Shown one piece after another: positions 1 to 5,828 of a stretch of 7,828 nt of DNA; the first letter of the stretch is position 1, and each line of letters starts with the position of its first letter. This stretch comes from Candidatus Bathyarchaeota archaeon (GTDB lineage Archaea; Thermoproteota; Bathyarchaeia; TCS64): NCBI GenBank assembly GCA_026014515.1, contig JAOZIG010000330.1:1-7828 (forward strand). Reading direction: 5' to 3'. Below the pieces are notes generated by a model that was given only the letters and a program-made list of their open reading frames with translations, was not told the origin of the DNA and did no database searches. The position numbers were made by a program, and so were the translations under genes.

Positions 1-14
1 CTAAAAAATTTAAT

Positions 15-617
15 TTACTTGCCATCGAGGAGGAACCCCAAAGCCGCTAGGATCATGGGTGAGGCGAGGGGGAGAACCACATCAACAAAGACTCTGAAAT
101 TATCCCGGTATAACCTAGCCGCCTCCACCGCAGGAGTCTCCACAAGCATAAAACCCACCATAGCGAGTCCAACCCCAAGCGGCAGATACGCCATAGTATC
201 CACAAGGTAACTAATACCGAACCCATAACCCGAGAAACTGATACCTATCCCCTTTAGCAACTGGTTGACATTGGAGACCACCCCAGACCACACCAAAGCA
301 TGAATATACGGGGGAACAGGAGCAGTCAACAGAAAACCCCACTTAACCCAACTCCACGCCTTTCCCCTCTCATAGACCAGTTTACTTCCAGCTAATACCC
401 CGATAACCGTTACAGTGATGGATACTGTTGATGCGAGTTTCAACGAATTGACCAGTAAACCGAATCTGCGCCCAGCTGGGAACATCAATCCCACTAGGCT
501 AGGTTCTTGTACTACCCGAATTAATGAGTCTCCGACAAGATAGATTAGTGGGCTAAATAAGAAAAAAATTAAAATGAACTGGGGAACCGCTGCTTTTCCG
601 TTTTTATTCCCCATCAT
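15..617 (-). CDS. ABC transporter permease, ferric/organic-solute (SfuB-like) type, apparently truncated
   Basis: Membrane subunit of a binding-protein-dependent importer, encoded 4 bp after the solute-binding protein. About five hydrophobic segments are visible (residues 12-34, 53-78, 92-112, 133-161, 181-197), and an EAA-type loop starts near residue 165 (EAARLY, then VVLPL about 14 residues on). This loop normally docks on the ATPase; its usual glycine is absent. I start at the ATG at 617 rather than the in-frame ATG at 683, because the longer form would overlap the upstream gene by 62 bp and adds only a polar stretch. At 200 residues it is much shorter than two-domain SfuB/FbpB permeases (about 500). 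It stops inside the helix after the EAA loop, so even one permease domain is incomplete. It may be degraded, or a split permease whose second half lies beyond the window edge. No ATPase gene is in the window. Confidence 0.72.
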   Translation of the reverse strand: MMGNKNGKAAVPQFILIFFLFSPLIYLVGDSLIRVVQEPSLVGLMFPAGRRFGLLVNSLKLASTVSITVTVIGVLAGSKLVYERGKAWSWVKWGFLLTAPVPPYIHALVWSGVVSNVNQLLKGIGISFSGYGFGISYLVDTMAYLPLGVGLAMVGFMLVETPAVEAARLYRDNFRVFVDVVLPLASPMILAALGFLLDGK

Positions 618-621
618 AGTA

Positions 622-1662
622 TTATCTGACAAATATCTCTGCCATTTCACTTTTAGCTTGCTCGATATAGCCGTATATTTCAACGTAGTTTACACTCATT
701 CCCTTGACGCTGTTGGCGTCAAAGTATTCCTGATCTACCTCCAAGTCACGCAATGGTAACTGGAACCAACCCATCTCAACCAGCTCACTAACCGTCGCCT
801 CACTTAACAAGTAATCAATGAGTAACTCGGCTTCCTCGCTGTTTGGTCCGTCACTTATCTTTGCAACGGTGTTTGGTATGAGTAATGTCCCCATCTCGCC
901 TTCGCCTTGGTCTAGAAACACCATCTCAACTGGTGCACCTCGTTCAATGGCTCCGACGCTGTCATCTGTATCTGTGAGACCAAACATGATGCTGCCATCA
1001 GCCACAAGGTCTCGCACTACGCCGTTACCATCCACCACCCTGATCTCTCTTTCGTTTAGAGCTGTAAAGTAGGCTGCTGCCTCCTCTGGTCCGAGGATAG
1101 CATAGAGTGCTGCTACATGGGTTGCTGTTGTGCCGAAGATTGGATAGGCTATGGCGATCTGGTCTGCTGGGTATTTTTCGTCTAGTAGATCATAGATTGA
1201 ATGGGGGTAGTCTTCTGGGTTCATGAGTTCGGTGTTGACGAGGCATACCCTTGCTCTTCCACCGAAGCCAGTCCAGTAGTCCTCTGGGTCAATGTATGCT
1301 TCTGGGATACCAGTTGCTTCTGGTGAGACGTATGGTGTGAGTATTCCTTCTTCTTTCAGTAATATTGTCTGGGCTATCTCGCCGTTCCACCATACATCAC
1401 ACAGGGGGTTATCCTTCTCAGCGATCAACCTATTCACAAGTCCAGTGGTTTTGGCTGCCTCAACATCGTAAACTGCCTTCACGGTGATGCCTGTTTCTTC
1501 CTCAAATTTGTCGAGGATGGGCTCCGAGAATATCTGGTCAACGGATGTATAGATGACCACCTCTCGTTTCTCCCTGTTTAGCGCCATGTAAGCTCCGCTA
1601 GCGATGACTATGATGAGTATGACTGCGATATACTTTGCATTATTCTTGAAGGACATGCACAT
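622..1662 (-). CDS. ABC transporter extracellular solute-binding protein (family 1, Fe3+-type fold)
   Basis: Captures a solute outside the membrane and hands it to the permease encoded next. The N-terminus has a short polar stretch and a hydrophobic segment (about residues 11-28) that would act as a signal or membrane anchor; no lipobox is evident. The mature part begins VVIYTS (35-40) and continues with DVWWNGE (89-95), WTGFGGRARV (130-139), an FGTTATHVAAL block (176-186), FGLTDTDD (227-234) and GTLLIPNTVAKI (258-269). These are hallmarks of the FbpA/FutA-like group of periplasmic binding proteins. The tandem tyrosines that bind iron in FbpA seem to be replaced by the TDTDD stretch, so ferric iron is not a safe substrate call. 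At 346 residues the length is normal. The gene follows the MFS stop by 19 bp without a Shine-Dalgarno site. ATG codons at 1662 and 1656 are both possible starts. Confidence 0.85.
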   Translation of the reverse strand: MCMSFKNNAKYIAVILIIVIASGAYMALNREKREVVIYTSVDQIFSEPILDKFEEETGITVKAVYDVEAAKTTGLVNRLIAEKDNPLCDVWWNGEIAQTILLKEEGILTPYVSPEATGIPEAYIDPEDYWTGFGGRARVCLVNTELMNPEDYPHSIYDLLDEKYPADQIAIAYPIFGTTATHVAALYAILGPEEAAAYFTALNEREIRVVDGNGVVRDLVADGSIMFGLTDTDDSVGAIERGAPVEMVFLDQGEGEMGTLLIPNTVAKISDGPNSEEAELLIDYLLSEATVSELVEMGWFQLPLRDLEVDQEYFDANSVKGMSVNYVEIYGYIEQAKSEMAEIFVR

Positions 1663-1681
1663 TGTAACATGTCGCAGGTAT

Positions 1682-2842
1682 TTATTTCTTTGACATAACC
1701 CCGAATATCAAGCCACTCGCCAATAACGTGGTCACGGCGATAGCGTAGAAGGTAAACTCGTATCCCCGGGCATCAATCAAGGCCCCCACAACCGATGTTG
1801 AAACTGCTCCCACGGTATTTCCAAACATGGTGACCAAGCCGAGTCCCATTGCCTTCAATCCGCTTGGGAGGCTGCTTGTGGTTGATGAGTATATGATGGG
1901 TGAAAAACTGTATAATGTGAGTCCAAGAACCAAGAGATTTAACGCAAGAATTTCGGTACCCGGAAAGACCACGAGGCTCAATAGAAACACCGCGCTCAGG
2001 GCTGATGCACCGCAGATGGCGTTCCTAGGGCCTGTCCTTTCTACAATCAAGCCGCTGCTCATCTTGGCGAATATTCCAGCAGCTGGTAATACCATGGACA
2101 TGAATCCCGCCGCTGCGACTGTCATTCCTTTGAACTCTACTAGGAAGCTTGGTGTGAACGTGAATGTAGTGCGTAGCACGAGGTTGTAGGTGGCGTGGCT
2201 TAACGCGTATGGTACTAGAACCCAGAGATAATCCCTAAGCACACCCTCCTCTTTCTCAGTCTTCTCTGTGACCGCTACCTCATCACTCATCAATGCGAGT
2301 GTAGCGATTGACAACAAGAACGCTGGAAGAGATAACACCATGAACGCTGTCCGCCAACCCCAGACCGATAATATCGAGACCGCCACAGGGAAAGCCAAAG
2401 TGTTCCCTACGTTTGCACCTGATTCATTGAATCCTATGGCTCTACTCTGTTTGTCTCCGAACCTATCCGATAGCAACGCATTCGCCACTGGCAAATGTAC
2501 CCCTTGGAATAACCCAACTAGGAAACGTAACGTGAATATGTGAATGAATCCCTGAGCATAAGCAACTAGGAAGGTTGATGCTCCGTAGCCTATCATGCTG
2601 GCTGCTAGTACTTTTCTTGGTCCGTATTTTTCGCTGAGGGTGCCGGCTGGTAGTTTGCTGATAATGTAGCCGATGAGGTATGCTGTCTCCAGTAGCCCTG
2701 ATTGTGTGTGGGTGAGTCCTAGTTCTGTGGTTAGAACTGGTAATACTGGTGGGAGTACGCTGCGGGCTAGGTAGATACTAATCCAGCCCATCCATGTGAT
2801 CATGAGCACAGTGTAGTTGTTATTCCACCAGCTTGGCTTCAT
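1682..2842 (-). CDS. Major facilitator superfamily (MFS) transporter
   Basis: A 386-residue secondary transporter with about twelve hydrophobic segments in two halves, split by a charged loop at residues 186-203 (TEKTEKEEG). The family signature after helix 2 is clear at residues 67-77 (GTLSEKYGPRK), and a weaker copy occurs in the second half at 263-273 (SGLIVERTGPR). The arginine-containing segment RFLVGLFQG (106-114) and the NESGANVGN segment (139-147) resemble anion/organic-acid MFS members such as the hexuronate or organophosphate groups, but the substrate cannot be read from sequence. It lies 50 bp after the hydrolase gene and 19 bp before the binding-protein gene on the same strand, so it is probably in the same operon. 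No good Shine-Dalgarno site precedes the ATG. An MFS carrier beside an ABC uptake system suggests either two routes for related solutes, or uptake plus export. Confidence 0.9.
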   Translation of the reverse strand: MKPSWWNNNYTVLMITWMGWISIYLARSVLPPVLPVLTTELGLTHTQSGLLETAYLIGYIISKLPAGTLSEKYGPRKVLAASMIGYGASTFLVAYAQGFIHIFTLRFLVGLFQGVHLPVANALLSDRFGDKQSRAIGFNESGANVGNTLAFPVAVSILSVWGWRTAFMVLSLPAFLLSIATLALMSDEVAVTEKTEKEEGVLRDYLWVLVPYALSHATYNLVLRTTFTFTPSFLVEFKGMTVAAAGFMSMVLPAAGIFAKMSSGLIVERTGPRNAICGASALSAVFLLSLVVFPGTEILALNLLVLGLTLYSFSPIIYSSTTSSLPSGLKAMGLGLVTMFGNTVGAVSTSVVGALIDARGYEFTFYAIAVTTLLASGLIFGVMSKK

Positions 2843-2892
2843 AACAGGTGGATATGCTTTGGCGCTAGTTATTCTCTTCGATAAAGAGGGGG

Positions 2893-3528
2893 TTAGCAGT
2901 GCTCTTCTATGAGAGCCTGTACCTGTTTCTTTGCGTCCTTCATAATATCTTTGCCGTGGGTGTAGATGAAGACATCAAAATCATAGTTCAACAGTCTCTT
3001 CATTTCAGCAGTTGCCTGATTCACGTCAAGACAATATCGCTCAGGTGGAGGCATCAGGTTACTGTTTTCATCCCCAAAGATGGTGTCCCCAGCTATGATC
3101 GCCTTATACTTCTTCAGGTAGTAGCTGCTGTTTCCCTCGCTGTGTCCTGGGACATGGATTATCTCGATTCCACCACAGTAGGGAAGTACTGTATGGTCTT
3201 TGAGTCCCTCGACTTCTACGCCTACTGCTTCCTTGATGAGTGGTGCCTCAAGTTCATGGGCTTTCACTGGAGCGTCTGTGAGTTCTACGAGTTTGGGTAG
3301 GTTGTTGACGTGGTCCCTGTGTTTGTGGGTTATGAGAATGAGATCAACATTGCTCCAATCCTTGCCTATTGATTTCAGTTCTTTTCCAATGCCTTCGACG
3401 TGGGCTGGCGTCATGCCACCGTCTATGAGTATTGTGGCTTCGCTGCAGTCTAGTATCCATGACTCCATGCTGTGGTTTTTTGCCTCGCTGTGGTCGATGC
3501 TGTAGAGGTTCTCCAGTATTTTTACCAT
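2893..3528 (-). CDS. Metallo-beta-lactamase fold hydrolase
   Basis: A 211-residue single-domain MBL-fold enzyme with a full two-metal site. It has the HxHxDH motif at residues 68-73 (H68, H70, D72, H73), the third-motif histidine in HVPGHSEG (H129), the bridging aspartate in IIAGDTIFG (D148) and a late histidine in IYTHGKD (H191). Such proteins hydrolyse thioesters (glyoxalase II type), lactones or other esters, and sequence alone does not choose between these. The start is backed by a GGTGA Shine-Dalgarno-like element 4 nt before the ATG, one of few in this window. It sits between the LarA-like gene (50 bp upstream) and the MFS gene (50 bp downstream). A lactone or thioester hydrolase next to a 2-hydroxyacid racemase would make metabolic sense, but that link is inference. 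Confidence 0.92.
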   Translation of the reverse strand: MVKILENLYSIDHSEAKNHSMESWILDCSEATILIDGGMTPAHVEGIGKELKSIGKDWSNVDLILITHKHRDHVNNLPKLVELTDAPVKAHELEAPLIKEAVGVEVEGLKDHTVLPYCGGIEIIHVPGHSEGNSSYYLKKYKAIIAGDTIFGDENSNLMPPPERYCLDVNQATAEMKRLLNYDFDVFIYTHGKDIMKDAKKQVQALIEEHC

Positions 3529-3532
3529 AAAT

Positions 3533-3567
3533 TCACCGAAGAAATAGGATGGATTAGGGTAATTAAA
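3533..3567 (-). promoter_or_regulatory. Possible internal promoter and Shine-Dalgarno site for the MBL hydrolase gene
   Basis: On the minus strand, TTTAATTA (3567-3560) is a fair archaeal TATA candidate about 35 nt before the ATG at 3528. GGTGA (3537-3533) matches the archaeal anti-Shine-Dalgarno and lies 4 nt before the start. The hydrolase gene could therefore be transcribed on its own as well as from the LarA-like gene upstream. The TATA match is weak. Confidence 0.35.
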
Positions 3568-3578
3568 CCATAGTGGGG

Positions 3579-4808
3579 CTAGGCTTTACCCGCGTTTTCG
3601 GCGCTGATCTGCATAGCAGCAGTCGGATACAATGCAACGGTTGCCTTTGATCCGTGTTTCTCTTCCAGCATCTCTAATGCCTTATCCCATGTTTTCACCC
3701 ACTGGCTGCCACCACCATAGTAGTACTCGTCAGCGACGGCGATTTCTGGTGATACACAGATAACACGGTCCATCTTCCAAGGCTTCTTGACATAGGTGGT
3801 TTTAGTCCAGCCTCTTCCACCGTAGTCTGTGCCGAAACGTCCGTTGTAGTGGTGTACTCTGCATCCTTCTGGTGTGTAGAGCAGGAACACCATGTCTCCG
3901 CCTTCTCTGACGCTTTCCCGTAGGATGTGGTATGCCTTGTAGCCCTCGTTTGCCATAGGGTAACCGTTACCGATTACAATGTCAGCGTCCTTGATTATCT
4001 CTGTCGCATAATGTTTTCGGGCATACTCTACGCCTTTTCTATGAGCCTCAATCACATCACCGCAGACGAGACCAGCGACATCGCTATTATTGTTCATAAA
4101 TCCATTGATGACAAAGTCCAGTCCCGCCATTTGTGCCGCTTCCTCAGAGTCAAGACGTCTGATGTTCTCAGCTACCTGTCCGGGTCCAGTGCCTTCCATG
4201 ATATTGTGGTTATGGGTGATGCTGTCTATGCCGGCTACGCCGGGTAGTAGCATCTTGCTTCCTCCACCGAAGCCGTATCCGAAGTGGGGCATCATGGCGC
4301 CTAGGCTGATCTTGAGGTCGCAGCTCATTACCTCGCGGTTGATGTGAACCGGTGTACCGTAGCTTGTTTTGCCGACGTATTCTAGGTTCTCGTAGCTGTT
4401 ATGGTTGTAGACATGGTATTTCTCTGGGATGTCTGATCCCAGTTTTTTCTGGAAATCAAATAATAACCGTCCATGGTGGGCTCCTGTTGCCATCATGAAG
4501 ACGATCTGGTCATGGCTAAGCCCGGCGTCATGCAGTATCTCTAGTAGTGCTGGTAGCATTTGGCTTTGACGTGTGGGGCGTGTCATATCATCAAATATGA
4601 TACAGCATTTCTCCTTGCCCTGTGTTAGCTCGTTTAGAGGTTCTGTGCCTACTGGGTGGAGTAGGGCTTCTCTTACCATATCCATGGATAATGGTTTTTT
4701 GTTGTGTCCGTTCATTCGTTGTTCGTGTATGGTCCATTTATCGGGGAAAGTGAGGGTTTCTGGTTTCCAGCCGTAGAACTCCCACGCTGGTACCTTGAAT
4801 GATTTCAT
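3579..4808 (-). CDS. larA-like: LarA-like nickel-dependent lactate racemase/2-hydroxyacid epimerase family protein (DUF2088)
   Basis: Probable cytoplasmic racemase or epimerase using the nickel-pincer nucleotide cofactor. With the start at 4808 the protein has 409 residues, close to the usual 420-430. The N-terminal DUF2088 block has DDMTRPTR (73-80, R77), MATGAHH (106-112, H111), MPHFGYGFGGGSK (173-185, H175 and K185) and LLPGVAGI, then THNHNIM (198-204, H201). These match, almost residue for residue, my recollection of LarA's R75, H108, H174, K184 (the lysine that carries the cofactor) and H200, so the enzyme looks intact. LarA relatives act on several 2-hydroxyacids and sugar acids, so lactate is not assured. 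An in-frame ATG at 4943 would add 45 polar, low-complexity residues from an A/C-rich leader; I reject that start because MKSFKVPAW (4808) begins the family-like sequence. No larB, larC or larE is in view. It is first in the minus-strand operon. Confidence 0.85.
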   Translation of the reverse strand: MKSFKVPAWEFYGWKPETLTFPDKWTIHEQRMNGHNKKPLSMDMVREALLHPVGTEPLNELTQGKEKCCIIFDDMTRPTRQSQMLPALLEILHDAGLSHDQIVFMMATGAHHGRLLFDFQKKLGSDIPEKYHVYNHNSYENLEYVGKTSYGTPVHINREVMSCDLKISLGAMMPHFGYGFGGGSKMLLPGVAGIDSITHNHNIMEGTGPGQVAENIRRLDSEEAAQMAGLDFVINGFMNNNSDVAGLVCGDVIEAHRKGVEYARKHYATEIIKDADIVIGNGYPMANEGYKAYHILRESVREGGDMVFLLYTPEGCRVHHYNGRFGTDYGGRGWTKTTYVKKPWKMDRVICVSPEIAVADEYYYGGGSQWVKTWDKALEMLEEKHGSKATVALYPTAAMQISAENAGKA

Positions 4809-4921
4809 GTGTATTGTGTGTTTGTTTTGGTATTTGGTGGTTTGGTGTCTACTGGTGGGTACTTTGGGGATTTTTTTTTCTGGTGGGGTATGGTGGGAAG
4901 AGGTATCAGTTTTACATGTGT
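4809..4921 (-). promoter_or_regulatory. A/C-rich, G-poor leader upstream of the LarA-like gene
   Basis: The plus strand is 83% G or T over these 113 bases and holds only six C residues. A minus-strand transcript would therefore be A/C-rich and nearly free of G, hence largely unstructured. It includes an A9 run (minus-strand complement of 4871-4879). The plus strand also has closely spaced GG pairs at 4829-4845. The nearest convincing minus-strand TATA is GATATAAA (4952-4945), which would give a leader of about 110 nt. Function is unknown. Confidence 0.4.
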
Positions 4922-4934
4922 TTTTTCCATGTAA
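4912..4934. repeat. Perfect 7-bp inverted repeat upstream of vapBC (operator candidate)
   Basis: TTACATG (4912-4918) and CATGTAA (4928-4934) are perfect inverted copies with a 9-bp T-rich spacer, so their centres lie 16 bp apart. The repeat is just upstream of the TATA box at 4945. VapB proteins bind inverted repeats near their own promoters, so this is a candidate operator for autoregulation. It may equally act on the divergent LarA-like gene. Confidence 0.4.
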
Positions 4935-4944
4935 TGTATGCATG

Positions 4945-4952
4945 TTTATATC
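4945..4952 (+). promoter_or_regulatory. TATA box for vapBC, readable on both strands
   Basis: TTTATATC is a near-consensus archaeal TATA box. Its centre is about 33 bp before the vapB ATG at 4982, predicting initiation near 4975 and a very short leader. On the other strand it reads GATATAAA and could drive the LarA-like operon with a leader of about 110 nt. This supports starting vapB at 4982 rather than at upstream in-frame ATGs. Confidence 0.6.
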
Positions 4953-4981
4953 TCATGTTTGGTTTGATTTATTGGGTTCAT

Positions 4982-5218
4982 ATGGTTGAGAAAGTAGTGC
5001 AAACCGAGTTATCGAGAACCGAGTATGAGAGACTCAAAGAAGTCTCAACAAGAAAGAAAATAAGCCTCAAAGAAGCGCTACGACAGGCAGTAGAGGAATG
5101 GATAAGACATCAAACACCAATAGACACTGATCCATTGTTCAGGCTAGAGCCTAAAGACACTGGTGTAGAGACCGACTCAAGCAGCCTAGACAAGGAACTC
5201 TATGGTAGACGGCAATGA
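4982..5218 (+). CDS. vapB: VapB-type antitoxin (ribbon-helix-helix)
   Basis: A 78-residue antitoxin of a type II toxin-antitoxin pair. The N-terminus has a ribbon-helix-helix pattern: strand VVQTEL (5-10), helix about 12-24, and a second helix SLKEALRQAVEEWIRHQ (28-44). This part should form a DNA-binding dimer that represses its own promoter. The C-terminal half (about 48-78) is acidic and probably disordered until it wraps round the toxin. The frame stays open upstream to 4799, but those 61 extra residues are an odd run rich in W, F, C and Y from the G/T-rich leader, and the TATA box at 4945 lies inside it, so 4982 is the start. Its stop overlaps the toxin start by 4 nt (ATGA), the usual translational coupling of such pairs. 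Confidence 0.85.
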   Translation: MVEKVVQTELSRTEYERLKEVSTRKKISLKEALRQAVEEWIRHQTPIDTDPLFRLEPKDTGVETDSSSLDKELYGRRQ

Positions 5219-5625
5219 ACATTTTTCTTGATACCTCGGCTATTGTGGCTTGGTTCAACAAACGTGACAAATACTATGAACCTGCTCAGAATGTACTCAA
5301 AGAGATTAGAGAACACAGAATAGAGTTTACTCGTTTCATAATATCGGATTACATACTTGACGAGTCACTGACCTTCTTTGAGTCGGTTATCAAGGACCAT
5401 GAGTTAGCCGTGGCAGTAGGTGAGGCGCTGATGAATAGCAGCTATGTATCTATTGAATACGTAGGTGAGGAGACCTTTATGATGTCTTGGCAGCGGTTCA
5501 AACACAGCTCTGGACTAAGTTTCACTGACTGCACTAGCATGACCCTTATGGATGAGCTAGAAACACCGTACGTATTCACATTCGACCAACATTTCAGCAA
5601 CGCTGGATACAGTCAAATAAGATAA
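5215..5625 (+). CDS. vapC: VapC-type PIN-domain ribonuclease toxin
   Basis: A 136-residue PIN-domain endoribonuclease, normal length for VapC. The four conserved acidic positions are visible: D6 in FLDTSAI, E50 in DYILDES, D105 in SFTDCTS and D124 in FTFDQHF. They would bind Mg or Mn ions. Family members cleave tRNAs or rRNA when released from VapB; the target here is unknown. The gene is coupled to vapB by an ATGA overlap. It ends 4 bp short of the 3' end of a tRNA-Ser gene on the opposite strand, with no terminator between, so readthrough would make RNA antisense to that tRNA. Confidence 0.92.
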   Translation: MNIFLDTSAIVAWFNKRDKYYEPAQNVLKEIREHRIEFTRFIISDYILDESLTFFESVIKDHELAVAVGEALMNSSYVSIEYVGEETFMMSWQRFKHSSGLSFTDCTSMTLMDELETPYVFTFDQHFSNAGYSQIR

Positions 5626-5629
5626 TAGG

Positions 5630-5716
5630 TGGCGCCGGGAAAGGGATTCGAACCCTTGGGTCCGTACGGACACCAGCTTTCCAGGCTGGCGCTATACCAG
5701 GCTAAGCGACCCCGGC
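5630..5716 (-). tRNA. tRNA-Ser (anticodon GGA), CCA encoded
   Basis: Class II tRNA folded by eye. The 7-bp acceptor stem is GCCGGGG (5716-5710) with UCCCGGC (5640-5634), including one G-U pair. The D stem is GCU/AGC with a GG-containing loop. The anticodon stem is CCAGC/GCUGG with loop CUGGAAA, so the anticodon is GGA (5682-5680), reading UCU and UCC. The long variable arm GUCCGUACGGAC is perfectly self-complementary, as expected for serine. The T stem is AAGGG/CCCUU with loop UUCGAAU. The discriminator is G73 (5633) and the genome encodes CCA (5632-5630). Position 9 is C, which is uncommon. No intron is seen. Confidence 0.97.
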
Positions 5717-5739
5717 AACCAAACATATCCCCGGTTGCC
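5714..5739. repeat. 7-bp inverted repeat spanning the tRNA-Ser 5' end
   Basis: GGCAACC (5714-5720) and GGTTGCC (5733-5739) are perfect inverted copies 12 bp apart. The inner arm includes the first three bases of the tRNA; the outer arm lies between the TATA box and the predicted start of transcription. It may be chance or a site read by a regulator. Confidence 0.3.
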
Positions 5740-5742
5740 ATG

Positions 5743-5750
5743 CTTTTAAA
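5743..5750 (-). promoter_or_regulatory. TATA box of tRNA-Ser
   Basis: On the minus strand TTTAAAAG lies about 30 bp before the mature 5' end of the tRNA at 5716. With usual archaeal spacing, transcription would begin within a few bases of 5720, giving a very short 5' leader for RNase P to remove. Confidence 0.65.
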
Positions 5751-5791
5751 TGTTGAACCTTGTGGATGGTGTTTCCTGTGTTATCATACAG

Positions 5792-5799
5792 CTTATAAT
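5792..5799 (+). promoter_or_regulatory. TATA box of the DUF2153-like gene
   Basis: CTTATAAT is centred about 33 bp before the ATG at 5829, which places initiation near 5822 and leaves a leader of only several bases. The start region GACAAAAGATG has no Shine-Dalgarno site. The flavoprotein gene at the right end has a similar TTATAA box and a matching ACAAAAGATG start. Confidence 0.55.
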
Positions 5800-5802
5800 A
5801 CG

Positions 5803-5819
5803 CGGTATCTAAGATAGCG
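5803..5819. repeat. 17-bp near-palindrome between TATA box and start (operator candidate)
   Basis: CGGTATCTAAGATAGCG is symmetric about A5811: TATCT pairs with AGATA without mismatch, and the flanking CG pairs match after one mismatch on each side. It sits directly downstream of the TATA box of the DUF2153-like gene, where a bound dimer would block polymerase. The regulator is unknown. Confidence 0.35.
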
Positions 5820-5828
5820 AGACAAAAG

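Noticed and set aside
1..60. Simple frameshift at the end of the permease
   Set aside because: The only other open frame there (MASKLNFL) does not resume permease-like helix sequence in the few codons available, so a frameshift is not supported, though it cannot be excluded without more sequence.
618..683. 22-residue extension of the permease from the ATG at 683
   Set aside because: It would overlap the binding-protein gene by 62 bp; ATG at 617 follows that stop by 4 bp.
2874..2888. Small hairpin CTCTT/AAGAG between the hydrolase and MFS genes as a terminator
   Set aside because: Only five AT-rich pairs, and no T tract follows on the minus strand; the genes more likely share a transcript.
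3200..3505. Long open frames opposite the hydrolase gene (also opposite the MFS, LarA-like and flavoprotein genes)
   Set aside because: They are antisense shadows of well-supported genes, with no family motifs or promoters of their own.
4806..4943. 45-residue N-terminal extension of the LarA-like protein from an ATG at 4943
   Set aside because: The added residues are low-complexity, come from the A/C-rich leader and precede the point where family-like sequence begins at 4808.
4799..4981. 61-residue hydrophobic, W/F/C-rich extension of VapB
   Set aside because: It is translated from the G/T-rich leader, contains the TATA box at 4945 and is unlike any RHH antitoxin N-terminus.
5620..5720. tRNA-Ser as attachment site of an integrated element carrying vapBC
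   Set aside because: The tRNA is intact, no integrase is in the window and no second copy of its 3' end was seen.
5629..5817. Open frame on the plus strand giving a short GFEPLG-type peptide
   Set aside because: It is the antisense of the tRNA-Ser gene; the GFEP sequence is the well-known translation of the T-loop complement.
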